Translations under genes and position numbers: made by a program
Source: an uncultured Eubacteriales bacterium
Lineage (GTDB): Bacteria; Bacillota; Clostridia; Eubacteriales; Anaerofustaceae
Direction: 5' to 3'
Assembly (NCBI GenBank): GCA_902796565.1
Contig: CADBPP010000292.1
Coordinates: forward strand, 1-19,126
DNA: 19,126 nucleotides
The notes under the pieces: model-generated
Database searches by the model: none
What the model was told of the DNA's origin: nothing
Seen by the model: the letters and a program-made list of their open reading frames with translations, nothing else
Shown: positions 6,849 to 14,102 of the stretch, piece by piece
How positions within the stretch are numbered: the stretch's first letter is position 1
Layout: each line of letters begins with the position of its first letter

Positions 6849-8042
6849 ATGGCAGGCAATGTAAAAGATACCAATTATATAAGCGCCAGGGAAGCCTCGA
6901 AGATAGCCCGCTTCAACAGGAAGGTCACCGCCAAGCTTGAAGCCCGTCACGCAAGCAAGAACACGCCCGAGAGCCATTACCTGACAAAGATGCACGACGA
7001 GAACAACGTCGTGGAATTCGACAATGTATGCACATATTTCTTCACTGACATAGGAACATCCAAGGCCGTTGACGGCATTTCATTCAATGTGCCCAAGTGT
7101 TCCACAGTGGGCATCGTGGGAGAATCCGGCTGCGGCAAATCCGTCACCAGCCTTTCCCTGATGCAGCTGCTGCAGCGTCCCTCCGGCCAGGTGGTCGGCG
7201 GGGAGATCCGCTTCAATATGGGGGACGGAAAGGCCTACGACGTGGTCAAGACCCCCACGGAGCAGATGCAGCATATCCGCGGAAAGCACATATCCATGAT
7301 CTTCCAGGAGCCCATGACCAGCCTTAACCCGGTGTTCCGTATCGGCGCCCAGATCGAGGAAGTGCTTCTTCTGCACAACCCTGAGATGACCGAGGAGGCC
7401 GCTAAGGCGCGCACCATCGAGATGCTGGAGATGGTCGGCATAGCCAACAGCGAGGGAGTCTACTCCATGTATCCCCACGAGCTGTCCGGCGGAATGCGCC
7501 AGAGAGCCATGATAGCCATAGCCCTGGCCTGCAGCCCCGATCTTATCATCGCGGACGAGCCCACAACGGCTCTGGACGTTACCATCCAGGCCCAGATACT
7601 GGATCTTCTGAGGGAACTCAAGGACAAGATCAATTCATCCATCATGCTCATCACCCATGACCTGGGCGTTGTGGCCCAGATGGCTGATTACGTGGTGGTC
7701 ATGTACGCGGGCAGAGTGGTGGAAAAGGGTACCAGCGATGATATCTTCCATCACCCGATGCATCCGTACACCATCGGTCTTATGAAGTCAAAGCCCGTGG
7801 TGGGACAGAAGGTGGACAAGCTCTACAACATCAAGGGAAGCGTGCCCAACCCCATAGACATGCCCGACTACTGCTATTTCAGAGACCGCTGCGATTTCGT
7901 ATGCGACCGCTGCCATGGAGAATATCCTCCCGAGATAAAGGTCAGCGACACCCACGTCGTTTCCTGCTACAGGTTCTTCGATGAGGGAGAAGTGCTGGGC
8001 TATCCCAGGAGCGTGAATCCGGAGGATCTTTTAAATGACTAA
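6849..8042 (+). CDS. oppD: Peptide ABC transporter ATP-binding protein, OppD type
   Basis: This is one of the two ATPases that drive the importer. ATG 6849 follows AAGGAGG (6835-6841), which overlaps the oppC stop. The 397-residue protein has Walker A GESGCGKS (91-98), Q-loop Gln153, signature LSGGMRQR (212-219), Walker B LIIADEP (232-238) and H-loop His270. The oligopeptide C-terminal domain begins with HHPMHPYTIGLM (301-312) and carries cysteines 342, 348, 352, 355 and 373, a cluster that in some OppD/DppD proteins binds an iron-sulfur centre. Unusual is a basic, probably helical extension of about 54 residues before the nucleotide-binding domain (VVEFDNV at 54-60). It overlaps oppF by 8 bases. 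Confidence 0.93.
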   Translation: MAGNVKDTNYISAREASKIARFNRKVTAKLEARHASKNTPESHYLTKMHDENNVVEFDNVCTYFFTDIGTSKAVDGISFNVPKCSTVGIVGESGCGKSVTSLSLMQLLQRPSGQVVGGEIRFNMGDGKAYDVVKTPTEQMQHIRGKHISMIFQEPMTSLNPVFRIGAQIEEVLLLHNPEMTEEAAKARTIEMLEMVGIANSEGVYSMYPHELSGGMRQRAMIAIALACSPDLIIADEPTTALDVTIQAQILDLLRELKDKINSSIMLITHDLGVVAQMADYVVVMYAGRVVEKGTSDDIFHHPMHPYTIGLMKSKPVVGQKVDKLYNIKGSVPNPIDMPDYCYFRDRCDFVCDRCHGEYPPEIKVSDTHVVSCYRFFDEGEVLGYPRSVNPEDLLND

Positions 8043-9093
8043 AGAAGTGAATGTAGATAAGATCATAGGTGCCGGCGCCGAAGCCGATCCCGAGAACCTT
8101 CTGGTGGTCAAGAACCTGGTCAAATGGTTTCCCATCAAGGCGGGCTTCTTCAAGCACACCGTGGGCAACGTCAAGGCCGTTGACGGCGTGACCTTCGCCA
8201 TCAAAAAGGGCACCACCATGGGTCTGGTGGGAGAATCCGGCTGCGGAAAATCCACCATCGGAAAGACCATCCTCCGCCTGGAGGAAAAGACCTCCGGAGA
8301 AGTATATTTCGACGGACAGGAAGTGTTCGGCCTGTCCAAGGAAGAGCTCAGACAGATGCGTCCCCGCATGCAGATAATCTTCCAGGATCCCTATTCATCC
8401 CTTTCCCCGAGACTTCCCGTGGGAGAGATCATAGGAGAAGCCGCAAGGGAGCATCAGATCGTTCCCGAGGACGAGCTGGATGATTACATCACCAGGGTCA
8501 TGAAGGCCTGCGGTCTTCAGCCCTATCACAAGGAGAGATATCCCCATGAGTTCTCCGGCGGACAGCGCCAGAGGATCTGCATCGCAAGAGCCGTGGCTCT
8601 GAACCCGGATTTCATCCTCTGCGATGAGCCGGTCTCCGCCCTGGACGTTTCCATCCAGGCCCAGATCATCAACCTTCTGGAGGAGCTGCAGGAACAGTTC
8701 GGCCTCACCTATCTGTTCATCAGCCATGACCTTTCGGTGGTGGAGCATATCTCCGACACCGTGGGAGTCATGTATCTCGGAAACATGGTGGAATTCGCGG
8801 AGACTGACGAACTGTACTCCAATCCGCTGCACCCCTATACCCAGGCGCTGTTCTCCGCCATCCCCGTGCCGGATCCCGACACGAAGATGAAGAGGATCAT
8901 CCTGGAGGGAAGCATCCCGTCTCCCGCCAATCCTCCTTCAGGATGCAAGTTCCATACCAGATGCCGTTTCTGCATGGACCGCTGCAAAGTCGAGGAGCCG
9001 GAATACAGGGAAGTAAAACCCGGACATTTCTGCGCATGTCATCTTTTGGATGACGGCGTACAGGAGAATACCGAAAATGCCCAGGAAGGATGA
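8035..9093 (+). CDS. oppF: Peptide ABC transporter ATP-binding protein, OppF type
   Basis: This is the second ATPase, predicted to pair with OppD. ATG 8035 lies inside the last codons of oppD, giving an 8-base overlap and likely coupled translation; GGAGG at 8021-8025 is the binding site. The 352-residue protein shows Walker A GESGCGKS (66-73), Q-loop Gln117, the variant signature FSGGQRQR (173-180), Walker B FILCDEP (193-199) and H-loop His231. The WFPIK motif (31-35) near the start is typical of OppF/DppF. The C-terminal domain (LHPYTQALFSAIP, 265-277) ends with cysteines 304, 310, 313, 317, 333 and 335, arranged like the iron-sulfur binding tail seen in this subfamily. All catalytic motifs are intact. 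Confidence 0.94.
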   Translation: MTKEVNVDKIIGAGAEADPENLLVVKNLVKWFPIKAGFFKHTVGNVKAVDGVTFAIKKGTTMGLVGESGCGKSTIGKTILRLEEKTSGEVYFDGQEVFGLSKEELRQMRPRMQIIFQDPYSSLSPRLPVGEIIGEAAREHQIVPEDELDDYITRVMKACGLQPYHKERYPHEFSGGQRQRICIARAVALNPDFILCDEPVSALDVSIQAQIINLLEELQEQFGLTYLFISHDLSVVEHISDTVGVMYLGNMVEFAETDELYSNPLHPYTQALFSAIPVPDPDTKMKRIILEGSIPSPANPPSGCKFHTRCRFCMDRCKVEEPEYREVKPGHFCACHLLDDGVQENTENAQEG

Positions 9094-9319
9094 TTTCGTC
9101 GATGACGGCCGCACCGTCGCCGATATGAGCAACGTGGACCTCTTCGGGGACATGAGGCTCAAGAAAAAGGACGATAACGGAGAGACTGTATATCTCAGCA
9201 GAGAAGAAAAAGCCGCGATGATGGGTGGAGTCCTCAAAGCCACCCTGCTGGTGGCCATGGCCTTTGCCGTCGCGGGACTGCTGTTCATACTGTTCTGTGT
9301 CAACGTCTGGTTCCGCTGA
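9077..9319 (+). CDS. Small tail-anchored membrane protein at the end of the opp operon
   Basis: This is an 80-residue protein starting at ATG 9077, with AGGAG (9062-9066) ten bases upstream; it overlaps the end of oppF by 17 bases. An earlier in-frame ATG at 9050 exists but has no binding site. The N-terminal part is soluble and charged, with the pattern DDFVDDGRTVADMSNVD (5-21), which I recall as a recurrent motif of small uncharacterised clostridial proteins. A single hydrophobic helix (about 52-76) ends four residues before the C-terminus, so the soluble part should face the cytoplasm. Overlap with oppF and the shared terminator show that it belongs to the transporter transcript. It could be an accessory or assembly factor for the importer, but no function can be read from the sequence. 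Confidence 0.75.
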   Translation: MPRKDDFVDDGRTVADMSNVDLFGDMRLKKKDDNGETVYLSREEKAAMMGGVLKATLLVAMAFAVAGLLFILFCVNVWFR

Positions 9320-9322
9320 TAC

Positions 9323-9348
9323 AAAGGACGCTTCGGCGTCCTTTTTTT
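9323..9348 (+). terminator. Terminator of the opp operon
   Basis: AAAGGACGC (9323-9331) and GCGTCCTTT (9336-9344) pair across a stable TTCG tetraloop, followed by a T tract. It sits directly after the last gene of the operon. Confidence 0.93.
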
Positions 9349-9395
9349 ATCCTGTTCCTCAGGGTATTTTTTGTAAAAATGACCCCCCACCGGGG

Positions 9396-9424
9396 TTGCG
9401 GGGCACCTTAGCCTGTGTTATTTT
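9396..9424 (+). promoter_or_regulatory. Candidate promoter of the DUF2292/FmdE cluster
   Basis: TTGCGG (9396-9401) and TATTTT (9419-9424) are spaced by 17 bases. A short dyad, ACCCC (9382-9386) and GGGGT (9392-9396), touches the -35 box and could be an operator. This is the only promoter candidate I see before the gene run that ends at 13990. Confidence 0.35.
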
Positions 9425-9455
9425 AAGAACGATAATCGTGCGGAGGCTTCATGAA

Positions 9456-9605
9456 ATGGACAGAACAGCTCTCCCGGGCCTTACTGAGAAGGAGCTGGGG
9501 CTCATTAGAATGGTGAGGGATCTCGGCTTTGGAGAGATCCTGATACATGTGGCCGACGGGCAGCCCGTCAGAGCCGAAGAGATAAGAAAAAGCGTAAAAT
9601 TCTGA
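9456..9605 (+). CDS. DUF2292 (YezD-like) small protein
   Basis: The gene encodes 49 residues from ATG 9456, nine bases after GGAGG (9442-9446). Another ATG at 9451 is in a different frame that stops early, so 9456 is the only productive start. The core LGFGEILIHVADGQPVRAEE followed by IRKSVKF matches what I remember of DUF2292: a short helix, then two beta strands with a GxxxIxVxDGxxVxxE pattern. These miniproteins are uncharacterised; in Bacillus the relative YezD is linked to sulfur-related genes. Here it stands first in a run leading to a methyltransferase, a metal-type ABC importer and FmdE, with a hairpin and T tract between it and the next gene. It is probably cytoplasmic and may act as a small regulator or adaptor, but this is inference from position. 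Confidence 0.6.
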   Translation: MDRTALPGLTEKELGLIRMVRDLGFGEILIHVADGQPVRAEEIRKSVKF

Positions 9606-9630
9606 TCGGATACGGCCGACTGAACAACAG

Positions 9631-9671
9631 CAGGCAACTCTCCCTTCCAAGGGGACAGTGGCCTGTTTTTT
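9631..9671 (+). terminator. Terminator or attenuator between the DUF2292 gene and the methyltransferase
   Basis: CAGGC (9631-9635) pairs with GCCTG (9661-9665). After one mismatch, ACT pairs with AGT, then an inner CTCCCTT/AAGGGG stem forms, and T6 follows. The long hairpin lies just before the next gene, which has no obvious promoter of its own, so partial read-through is likely. Confidence 0.6.
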
Positions 9672-9687
9672 GATGGGACGGAAAGAT

Positions 9688-10509
9688 ATGGATATAGAAC
9701 TTTTAAAGGAAAAATGGACACTTAAGAAGAAGGATACGGCCTCGGAGCGAGCCGCCTGGGACAGTGTCGCCGGGGATTACCTGCACACAGAAAGGCACAG
9801 CTTTTCTTCCGACAGCTTTCTCCGGTTCGTGGATGAGAAGGCAAGCCCGGACAGCGCGATGAAGGTGCTGGACGTGGGCTGCGGAGCAGGAGCGTATTCG
9901 ATGGCCTTCGCCGGAAGATGCGAAAGCGTGGACGGTGTGGACCTTTCGGCCGAGATGATAAGGCTGGCGGAGGGATACGCCTCGTCCCACGGCATATCGA
10001 ACGCCCGCTTTTCGGTCTGCGACTGGCACAGCTGCGATCCCGGCTCCTTCAGGGGCCGTTATGATCTGGTGTTCGCCCACAACACTCCGGCCATAGGGGA
10101 CTTCGATTCCTTCATGAAGCTTATATCATCCTCCCGGAAGTACTGCTTCATGTCCCGTCCCGCCCGCCGCACCGACAGCGTATTCGACAGGGTGAGGGAG
10201 ATCGCCGGGATCGTTCCCGACGGGACCGACACGATCCCGCTGATATTTGAGATACTCTGGGAACTGGGCTCAAGCCCAGAGTTCCGCTACGATAAGACGG
10301 TGTGGACGGACGAGAGGAGTCCCGATGATGCCGCCACCTGGTACCTGGGCAGACTCAGGGGCCAGTTTGATATCGACGGTCCGACCGAAAGGAAGATAAG
10401 AAGTTTCCTCTCAGACATTGCTGTGGACGGCAAAGTCAGGGAGATCACCGAGACCACGGTGGTGAGCATCTTCTGGACGGTGGACGATATAAAAAAAACA
10501 TATATGTAG
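9688..10509 (+). CDS. Class I SAM-dependent methyltransferase
   Basis: Starting at ATG 9688, the protein has 273 residues. In-frame starts at 9658 (GTG) and 9673 (ATG) fall in or against the hairpin of the upstream terminator and lack a binding site, whereas GGGACGGAAAG lies just before 9688. Motif I is VLDVGCGAG (60-68), the acidic ribose-binding residue is Asp85 in GVDLS, and DLVFAHNTPAI (126-136) is motif IV, so the SAM site is intact. The C-terminal third, with many aromatic residues, should set the substrate, which cannot be read here. The gene leads a tightly packed set with a metal-chelate-type importer and FmdE. Its stop codon overlaps the ribosome binding site of the next gene. It may modify a chelator or the imported ligand. 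Confidence 0.85.
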   Translation: MDIELLKEKWTLKKKDTASERAAWDSVAGDYLHTERHSFSSDSFLRFVDEKASPDSAMKVLDVGCGAGAYSMAFAGRCESVDGVDLSAEMIRLAEGYASSHGISNARFSVCDWHSCDPGSFRGRYDLVFAHNTPAIGDFDSFMKLISSSRKYCFMSRPARRTDSVFDRVREIAGIVPDGTDTIPLIFEILWELGSSPEFRYDKTVWTDERSPDDAATWYLGRLRGQFDIDGPTERKIRSFLSDIAVDGKVREITETTVVSIFWTVDDIKKTYM

Positions 10510-10521
10510 GAGGAAAACAAA

Positions 10522-11616
10522 ATGAAAAGAATGAAGAGGATCCTTTCTGTCCTTCTGATCGCTGCTGTCATCCTGTCCGTGTGCGCATGCGGCAAAGAGG
10601 CTCAGCAGGATGAGTCAACGAGGGTGATCACGGATGTCTTCGGACGGGAAGTGACCATACCCGCGAAGGTCGAATCCGCAGCGGCCCTCGGCAGCGCGGC
10701 CCGTCTCATCGTATACGCAGGCGGCCTCGAGTACATCAAGGGATGCACGGAGATGGAGATGAAGGGGAATCCCGGAATGCCCTTCGCCTATGCCAACAGG
10801 GAGTATTTCAAGAACTGCACAGCCCTCGCTTCCGGCGGAAGCGGAAACAATGACTATACCGAAGCTATCGTCGAGCTGGCTCCGGACGTCATCTTCTATC
10901 AGGATTCGGACACTGCCGCTATGGAGGAACTGCAGGAAAAGACCGGCATACCCGTCATAGGAGTCTACGGCGACGCCTTCAATTCCCACTATCTCACGGA
11001 TTCCATCAGGCTCATCGGAGAGGTCCTGGGTACTTCTGAGCACGCGGAAAAGGTCGCCTCGGCCATCGAGGGCTGGGTAAAGGAGCTGGATGAGCTCACA
11101 AAGGACATCCCCGAGGAAGAAAAGCCCACCGTGTACCCCGGAGCTGTAAGCTGGAGCGGCGGACACGGCTTCACCGGAACGTACGTGGGATACGCGCCTC
11201 TCACGGCGATCCACGCCGTCAACCTGGCGGATACCCTTACCGACGCCAGGGCCGGAGTGGAAGTCAGCATGGAACAGATCATCGAGTGGGATCCCGATAT
11301 CATTTTCCTCAATCCCGGAAATATGGAGCTGGTCAACGAGGATTACAGGACGAATTCCGCGGCCATCGACAGTCTCAGGGCCGTGAAGGAAGGCAGGGTC
11401 TACGCCCAGGTCAACTTCAATTACTACTGGTGCAACATGGAACTGGCGATCGTGGACGCGTACTATGCAGGCACCATAGTGTATCCGGAGGCCTTCGCCG
11501 GGATCGACTTCGCGGCCAAGGCAGAAGAGGTCTTCAACACCATGATAGGTATGGACTATCTTGACGTCCTGGAAGAGAACGGCATAGGATTCGGACCCAT
11601 AACCATCGGAAAATAG
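10522..11616 (+). CDS. ABC transporter substrate-binding lipoprotein, siderophore/cobalamin type (COG0614)
   Basis: This is a 364-residue receptor with ATG 10522 after AGGAGGA, which overlaps the methyltransferase stop. The signal peptide MKRMKRILSVLLIAAVILSV leads to lipobox VCAC, with Cys23 the lipidated residue. The mature part begins with RVITDVFGREVTIP (34-47), the classic first strand of Fe/B12-type periplasmic binding proteins. It continues with NDYTEAIVELAPDVIF (110-125) and IIEWDPDIIFLNPG, both of which precede the strands of the two lobes. The length is normal. Neighbouring permease and ATPase genes complete a BtuCD/FecCD-type importer. The ligand could be a ferric siderophore, cobalamin, heme or another metal chelate; the following fmdE-family gene favours a metal connected with anaerobic enzymes, but specificity is unknown. 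Confidence 0.85.
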   Translation: MKRMKRILSVLLIAAVILSVCACGKEAQQDESTRVITDVFGREVTIPAKVESAAALGSAARLIVYAGGLEYIKGCTEMEMKGNPGMPFAYANREYFKNCTALASGGSGNNDYTEAIVELAPDVIFYQDSDTAAMEELQEKTGIPVIGVYGDAFNSHYLTDSIRLIGEVLGTSEHAEKVASAIEGWVKELDELTKDIPEEEKPTVYPGAVSWSGGHGFTGTYVGYAPLTAIHAVNLADTLTDARAGVEVSMEQIIEWDPDIIFLNPGNMELVNEDYRTNSAAIDSLRAVKEGRVYAQVNFNYYWCNMELAIVDAYYAGTIVYPEAFAGIDFAAKAEEVFNTMIGMDYLDVLEENGIGFGPITIGK

Positions 11617-11621
11617 AGATA

Positions 11622-12695
11622 ATGGAAAAGGAGATTCAGCCGGATCAGGCGGATTATTCGGGATATATCCGGGGGAAAAGGATCTTTGTCGCGGGTCTCG
11701 CGGCGGCGGTGGCGGCGGTGTTCATCTATTCCGTTGCCCGGGGATCCTCAAATGTGAGCGTGACGAGAGTACTTGCCGCCCTTTTAGGACAGGGGACGGC
11801 AAAAGAGAATGTCATAATACTTAATCTCAGGCTCCCGAGATCCACCACTGCTCTCATCGCCGGATTCGGTCTGGGTATGACCGGATGCGTGATGCAGGGC
11901 ATCCTGAGAAATCCGCTGGCATCCGCATCCACCATAGGAGTTTCACAGGGAGCGGCCTTCGGTGCCGCCTTCGCGATAATCGTACTGGGAGGAGGACTGA
12001 TGTCCTCCAGTACGGCGGGAGCGACACTGAGCGTCACCAGTCCGGTACTGACCGCCGCATGCGCTTTTGCGGGATCGATGATGTCCACGGTATTCATCCT
12101 GTTCCTTTCCAGGTTCAGGCGTTTCTCCGCCGGTACCCTTATACTGGCGGGAGTGGCTCTCAGTTCCCTCTTCTCGGCGGGCACCACCCTGCTGCAGTAT
12201 TTCGCCGACGATGTGCGGGTCGCCGCGGTGGTCTACTGGACCTTCGGCGACCTTGGAAGCACCTTCTGGAAACAGATCGCCGTCATGGGCACTGCGGTCC
12301 TGGCAGCGGGGATATACTTTTTCTTCAATTGCTGGAACTATAATGCCATGCAGAGCGGAGAGAACACCGCGAAGGGACTGGGCATCAACACCGACAGGAT
12401 AGTGCTCACCGGGATGGTGGTGGGTTCCCTGACGGCGTCGGTGATCGTATCTTATGTGGGGATAATAAACTTTGTGGGACTTATCGCTCCTCACCTGATC
12501 CGGCGGTTCACCGGCACGGATTACAGGTTCCTTCTGCCGGCCTCGGGCCTTGCGGGGGCGGCTCTGCTGCTTCTGAGCGATACGGCAGCCAGGATGGCGG
12601 TAGCCCCCATAGTCCTGCCCATAGGAGCGATAACCTCCGCCCTCGGAGCGCCCCTGTTCCTGTGGATCATCTTCAAAGGCAGGTACAGAGATTGA
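11622..12695 (+). CDS. FecCD/BtuC-type ABC transporter permease
   Basis: This 357-residue protein forms the membrane channel of the importer. ATG 11622 lies five bases after the receptor stop, with only a weak purine-rich binding site, so coupled translation is likely. The family signature runs from ILNLRLPRSTTALIAGFGLG (66-85) to MQGILRNPLASASTIGVSQG (91-110), which contains the LRNPLAxxxxxGVSxG block that contacts the ATPase. Near the end are VGLIAPHLIRRFTG and PIGAITSALGAPLFLWII, both typical of FecCD proteins. About nine or ten hydrophobic helices can be counted, as expected for a homodimeric permease of this class. The length is close to the family norm and no frame break is seen. Its TGA stop overlaps the TTG start of the ATPase gene. 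Confidence 0.92.
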   Translation: MEKEIQPDQADYSGYIRGKRIFVAGLAAAVAAVFIYSVARGSSNVSVTRVLAALLGQGTAKENVIILNLRLPRSTTALIAGFGLGMTGCVMQGILRNPLASASTIGVSQGAAFGAAFAIIVLGGGLMSSSTAGATLSVTSPVLTAACAFAGSMMSTVFILFLSRFRRFSAGTLILAGVALSSLFSAGTTLLQYFADDVRVAAVVYWTFGDLGSTFWKQIAVMGTAVLAAGIYFFFNCWNYNAMQSGENTAKGLGINTDRIVLTGMVVGSLTASVIVSYVGIINFVGLIAPHLIRRFTGTDYRFLLPASGLAGAALLLLSDTAARMAVAPIVLPIGAITSALGAPLFLWIIFKGRYRD

Positions 12696-13450
12696 TAAAC
12701 GCTAAGAATGTAAGCTTTTCATACAGGAAGAAGGAGCAGGTGCTCAGGGGAGTCGATCTCACGGAAGAGAAAGGGCACTGCATAGCTTTTCTTGGAAACA
12801 ACGGAGCGGGAAAGAGCACGTTCCTGAAATGTCTGAACAGGATCCTGGAGCCCGACGGCGGGACGATCGTCGTGGACGGCATGAAGATAAACGAAACTCC
12901 CTTAAGGCAGATAGCGAAAAAGATCTCATATGTGGAGCAGCATACGGACACCGGCAGGCTCACCGTGTACGATACTGTCCTTCTCGGCAGAAAGCCCCAC
13001 ATGAAGCTCTCTCCCACGCCGGAGGACTACCGGATCGTCAATGCCGTCATCGAAAGAATGGGACTCAAAAACTTCAGTCTGCGCTATACGGACGAGCTGT
13101 CCGGAGGAGAGCTCCAGAAAGTGATAATCGCCAGGGCGCTGGCGCAGCAGCCCAGGGTGCTGCTGCTGGACGAACCGACTGCCAGTCTGGACCTGAAAAA
13201 CCAGCATGAAGTCATGAGGATGGTCTCGGACATCGCCCGTACGGACGACATAGCCGTGGTGGTGGTCATCCATGATTTGAACCTGGCGCTGCAGTACTGC
13301 GACAGGTTCCTTCTGATAAACGAAGGCAGGGCGGTGGCCTATGGCGGCAGCAGCGTCATCACGGCGGAGAACATCAGAAATGTATTCGGAGTGGATACAC
13401 AGATAGTTACACTGAACGGTAAAAAAGTGATCACAGTCAGCGGGCTGTGA
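12692..13450 (+). CDS. FecE/BtuD-type ABC transporter ATP-binding protein
   Basis: The likely start is TTG 12692, which shares the sequence TTGA with the stop of the permease gene. AGGCAGG lies about eight bases upstream, and translation from here begins directly at the first beta strand (INAKNVSFSYR). A GTG at 12662 would add ten residues without family counterpart. The 252-residue ATPase has Walker A GNNGAGKS (35-42), Q-loop Gln83, signature LSGGELQK (136-143), Walker B VLLLDEP (156-162) and H-loop His194 in VIHDLNLAL, so it should hydrolyse ATP. It energises the permease just upstream. The next gene, of the FmdE family, starts 16 bases downstream in the same transcript. Confidence 0.9.
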   Translation: MINAKNVSFSYRKKEQVLRGVDLTEEKGHCIAFLGNNGAGKSTFLKCLNRILEPDGGTIVVDGMKINETPLRQIAKKISYVEQHTDTGRLTVYDTVLLGRKPHMKLSPTPEDYRIVNAVIERMGLKNFSLRYTDELSGGELQKVIIARALAQQPRVLLLDEPTASLDLKNQHEVMRMVSDIARTDDIAVVVVIHDLNLALQYCDRFLLINEGRAVAYGGSSVITAENIRNVFGVDTQIVTLNGKKVITVSGL

Positions 13451-13465
13451 CGGAAAGGGATAAAA

Positions 13466-13990
13466 ATGGATAAAAAGGAAATGTTTGAGAGATGCGCCGC
13501 TTTCCACGGCCACGTCTGCGGAGGCCTCACCATCGGTTTCAAAGCGGCGCTGTATGCCATGGATCTTCTGGGCATCGGTTTTTCAGAGGATGAGGATGTG
13601 GTATGCATAAGCGAGAACGACGCCTGCGGCGTGGACGCCATACAGGTGCTCCTCGGATGCAGCGTTGGAAAGGGTAATCTGCTGTTCCACATGACGGGCA
13701 AGCAGGCCTTCTCCTTCTATGACAGAAAGAGCGGCAGGTCCGTGAGGCTGGTGCTGAGACCCAGACCCGATACAGGACAGAGCGGGCTTGATTATTATAC
13801 ACAAAAGGAACCCTCGGAGCTTTTCGATGTAAAGGAAACGAAGATCGAACTGCCCGAGAATGCCCGCATCTTCATTTCCTACAAATGCGACGAATGCGGC
13901 GAAACCACGGCGGAGAACTGGATAATGCTCTGCGGGGACAGAAAGCTCTGTCCGGACTGCTATAAGACCTACGACCGTTTCCATGTATAG
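13466..13990 (+). CDS. FmdE-family protein with C-terminal zinc ribbon
   Basis: The 174-residue protein starts at ATG 13466 after GAAAGGG. The N-terminal FmdE domain shows FHGHVCGGLTIGFKAAL (13-29), with His14, His16 and Cys18 as likely metal ligands. SENDACGVDAIQVLLGCSVG (49-68) and GKGNLLF (69-75) follow, then a GKQAFSFYD strand. The C-terminal tail carries CDEC (141-144) and CPDC (162-165) plus Cys156, a zinc-ribbon arrangement. The family is named from the formylmethanofuran dehydrogenase operon of methanogens and is widespread in anaerobes, where its role is unresolved. The position directly after a metal-chelate-type importer suggests intracellular handling or sensing of the imported metal. 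It is the last gene before the terminator. Confidence 0.85.
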   Translation: MDKKEMFERCAAFHGHVCGGLTIGFKAALYAMDLLGIGFSEDEDVVCISENDACGVDAIQVLLGCSVGKGNLLFHMTGKQAFSFYDRKSGRSVRLVLRPRPDTGQSGLDYYTQKEPSELFDVKETKIELPENARIFISYKCDECGETTAENWIMLCGDRKLCPDCYKTYDRFHV

Positions 13991-14005
13991 GGACGGCTGC
14001 TACCC

Positions 14006-14033
14006 AAAGGACGGCCACGGCCGTCCTTTTTTT
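14006..14033 (+). terminator. Terminator of the FmdE cluster
   Basis: AAAGGACGGC (14006-14015) and GCCGTCCTTT (14020-14029) pair perfectly around a four-base loop and run into T7. It is a strong end for the whole cluster. Confidence 0.93.
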
Positions 14034-14067
14034 GCCCGGCAGCTCCGTAAAGAAATCATAAAAAGCA

Positions 14068-14096
14068 TTGAACGGATCCTCGAAGGGTATTATAAT
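14068..14096 (+). promoter_or_regulatory. thiT promoter
   Basis: TTGAAC (14068-14073) and a perfect TATAAT (14091-14096) are spaced by 17 bases. Transcription would start near 14103, right at the 5' edge of the TPP aptamer. Confidence 0.7.
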
Positions 14097-14102
14097 ATCT
14101 AA

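Noticed and set aside
5133..6995. Open frame of 620 codons on the minus strand
   Set aside because: It is a mirror of oppC caused by codon bias. Its translation is rich in histidine, aspartate and glycine without motifs, and the plus-strand gene has full family motifs.
7119..8260. Near-identical DNA stretches in oppD and oppF around Walker A
   Set aside because: They reflect the common ancestry and shared GESGCGKS motif of the two ATPases, not a mobile repeat.
9050..9076. Earlier ATG for the small membrane protein after oppF
   Set aside because: No binding site is seen before it, whereas AGGAG precedes ATG 9077.
9658..9687. Earlier starts for the methyltransferase (GTG 9658, ATG 9673)
   Set aside because: Both fall in or next to the terminator hairpin and T tract and lack a ribosome binding site.
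12662..12691. GTG start for the FecE-type ATPase
   Set aside because: It adds ten residues with no counterpart in the family, while TTG 12692 overlaps the permease stop and has a binding site at good distance.
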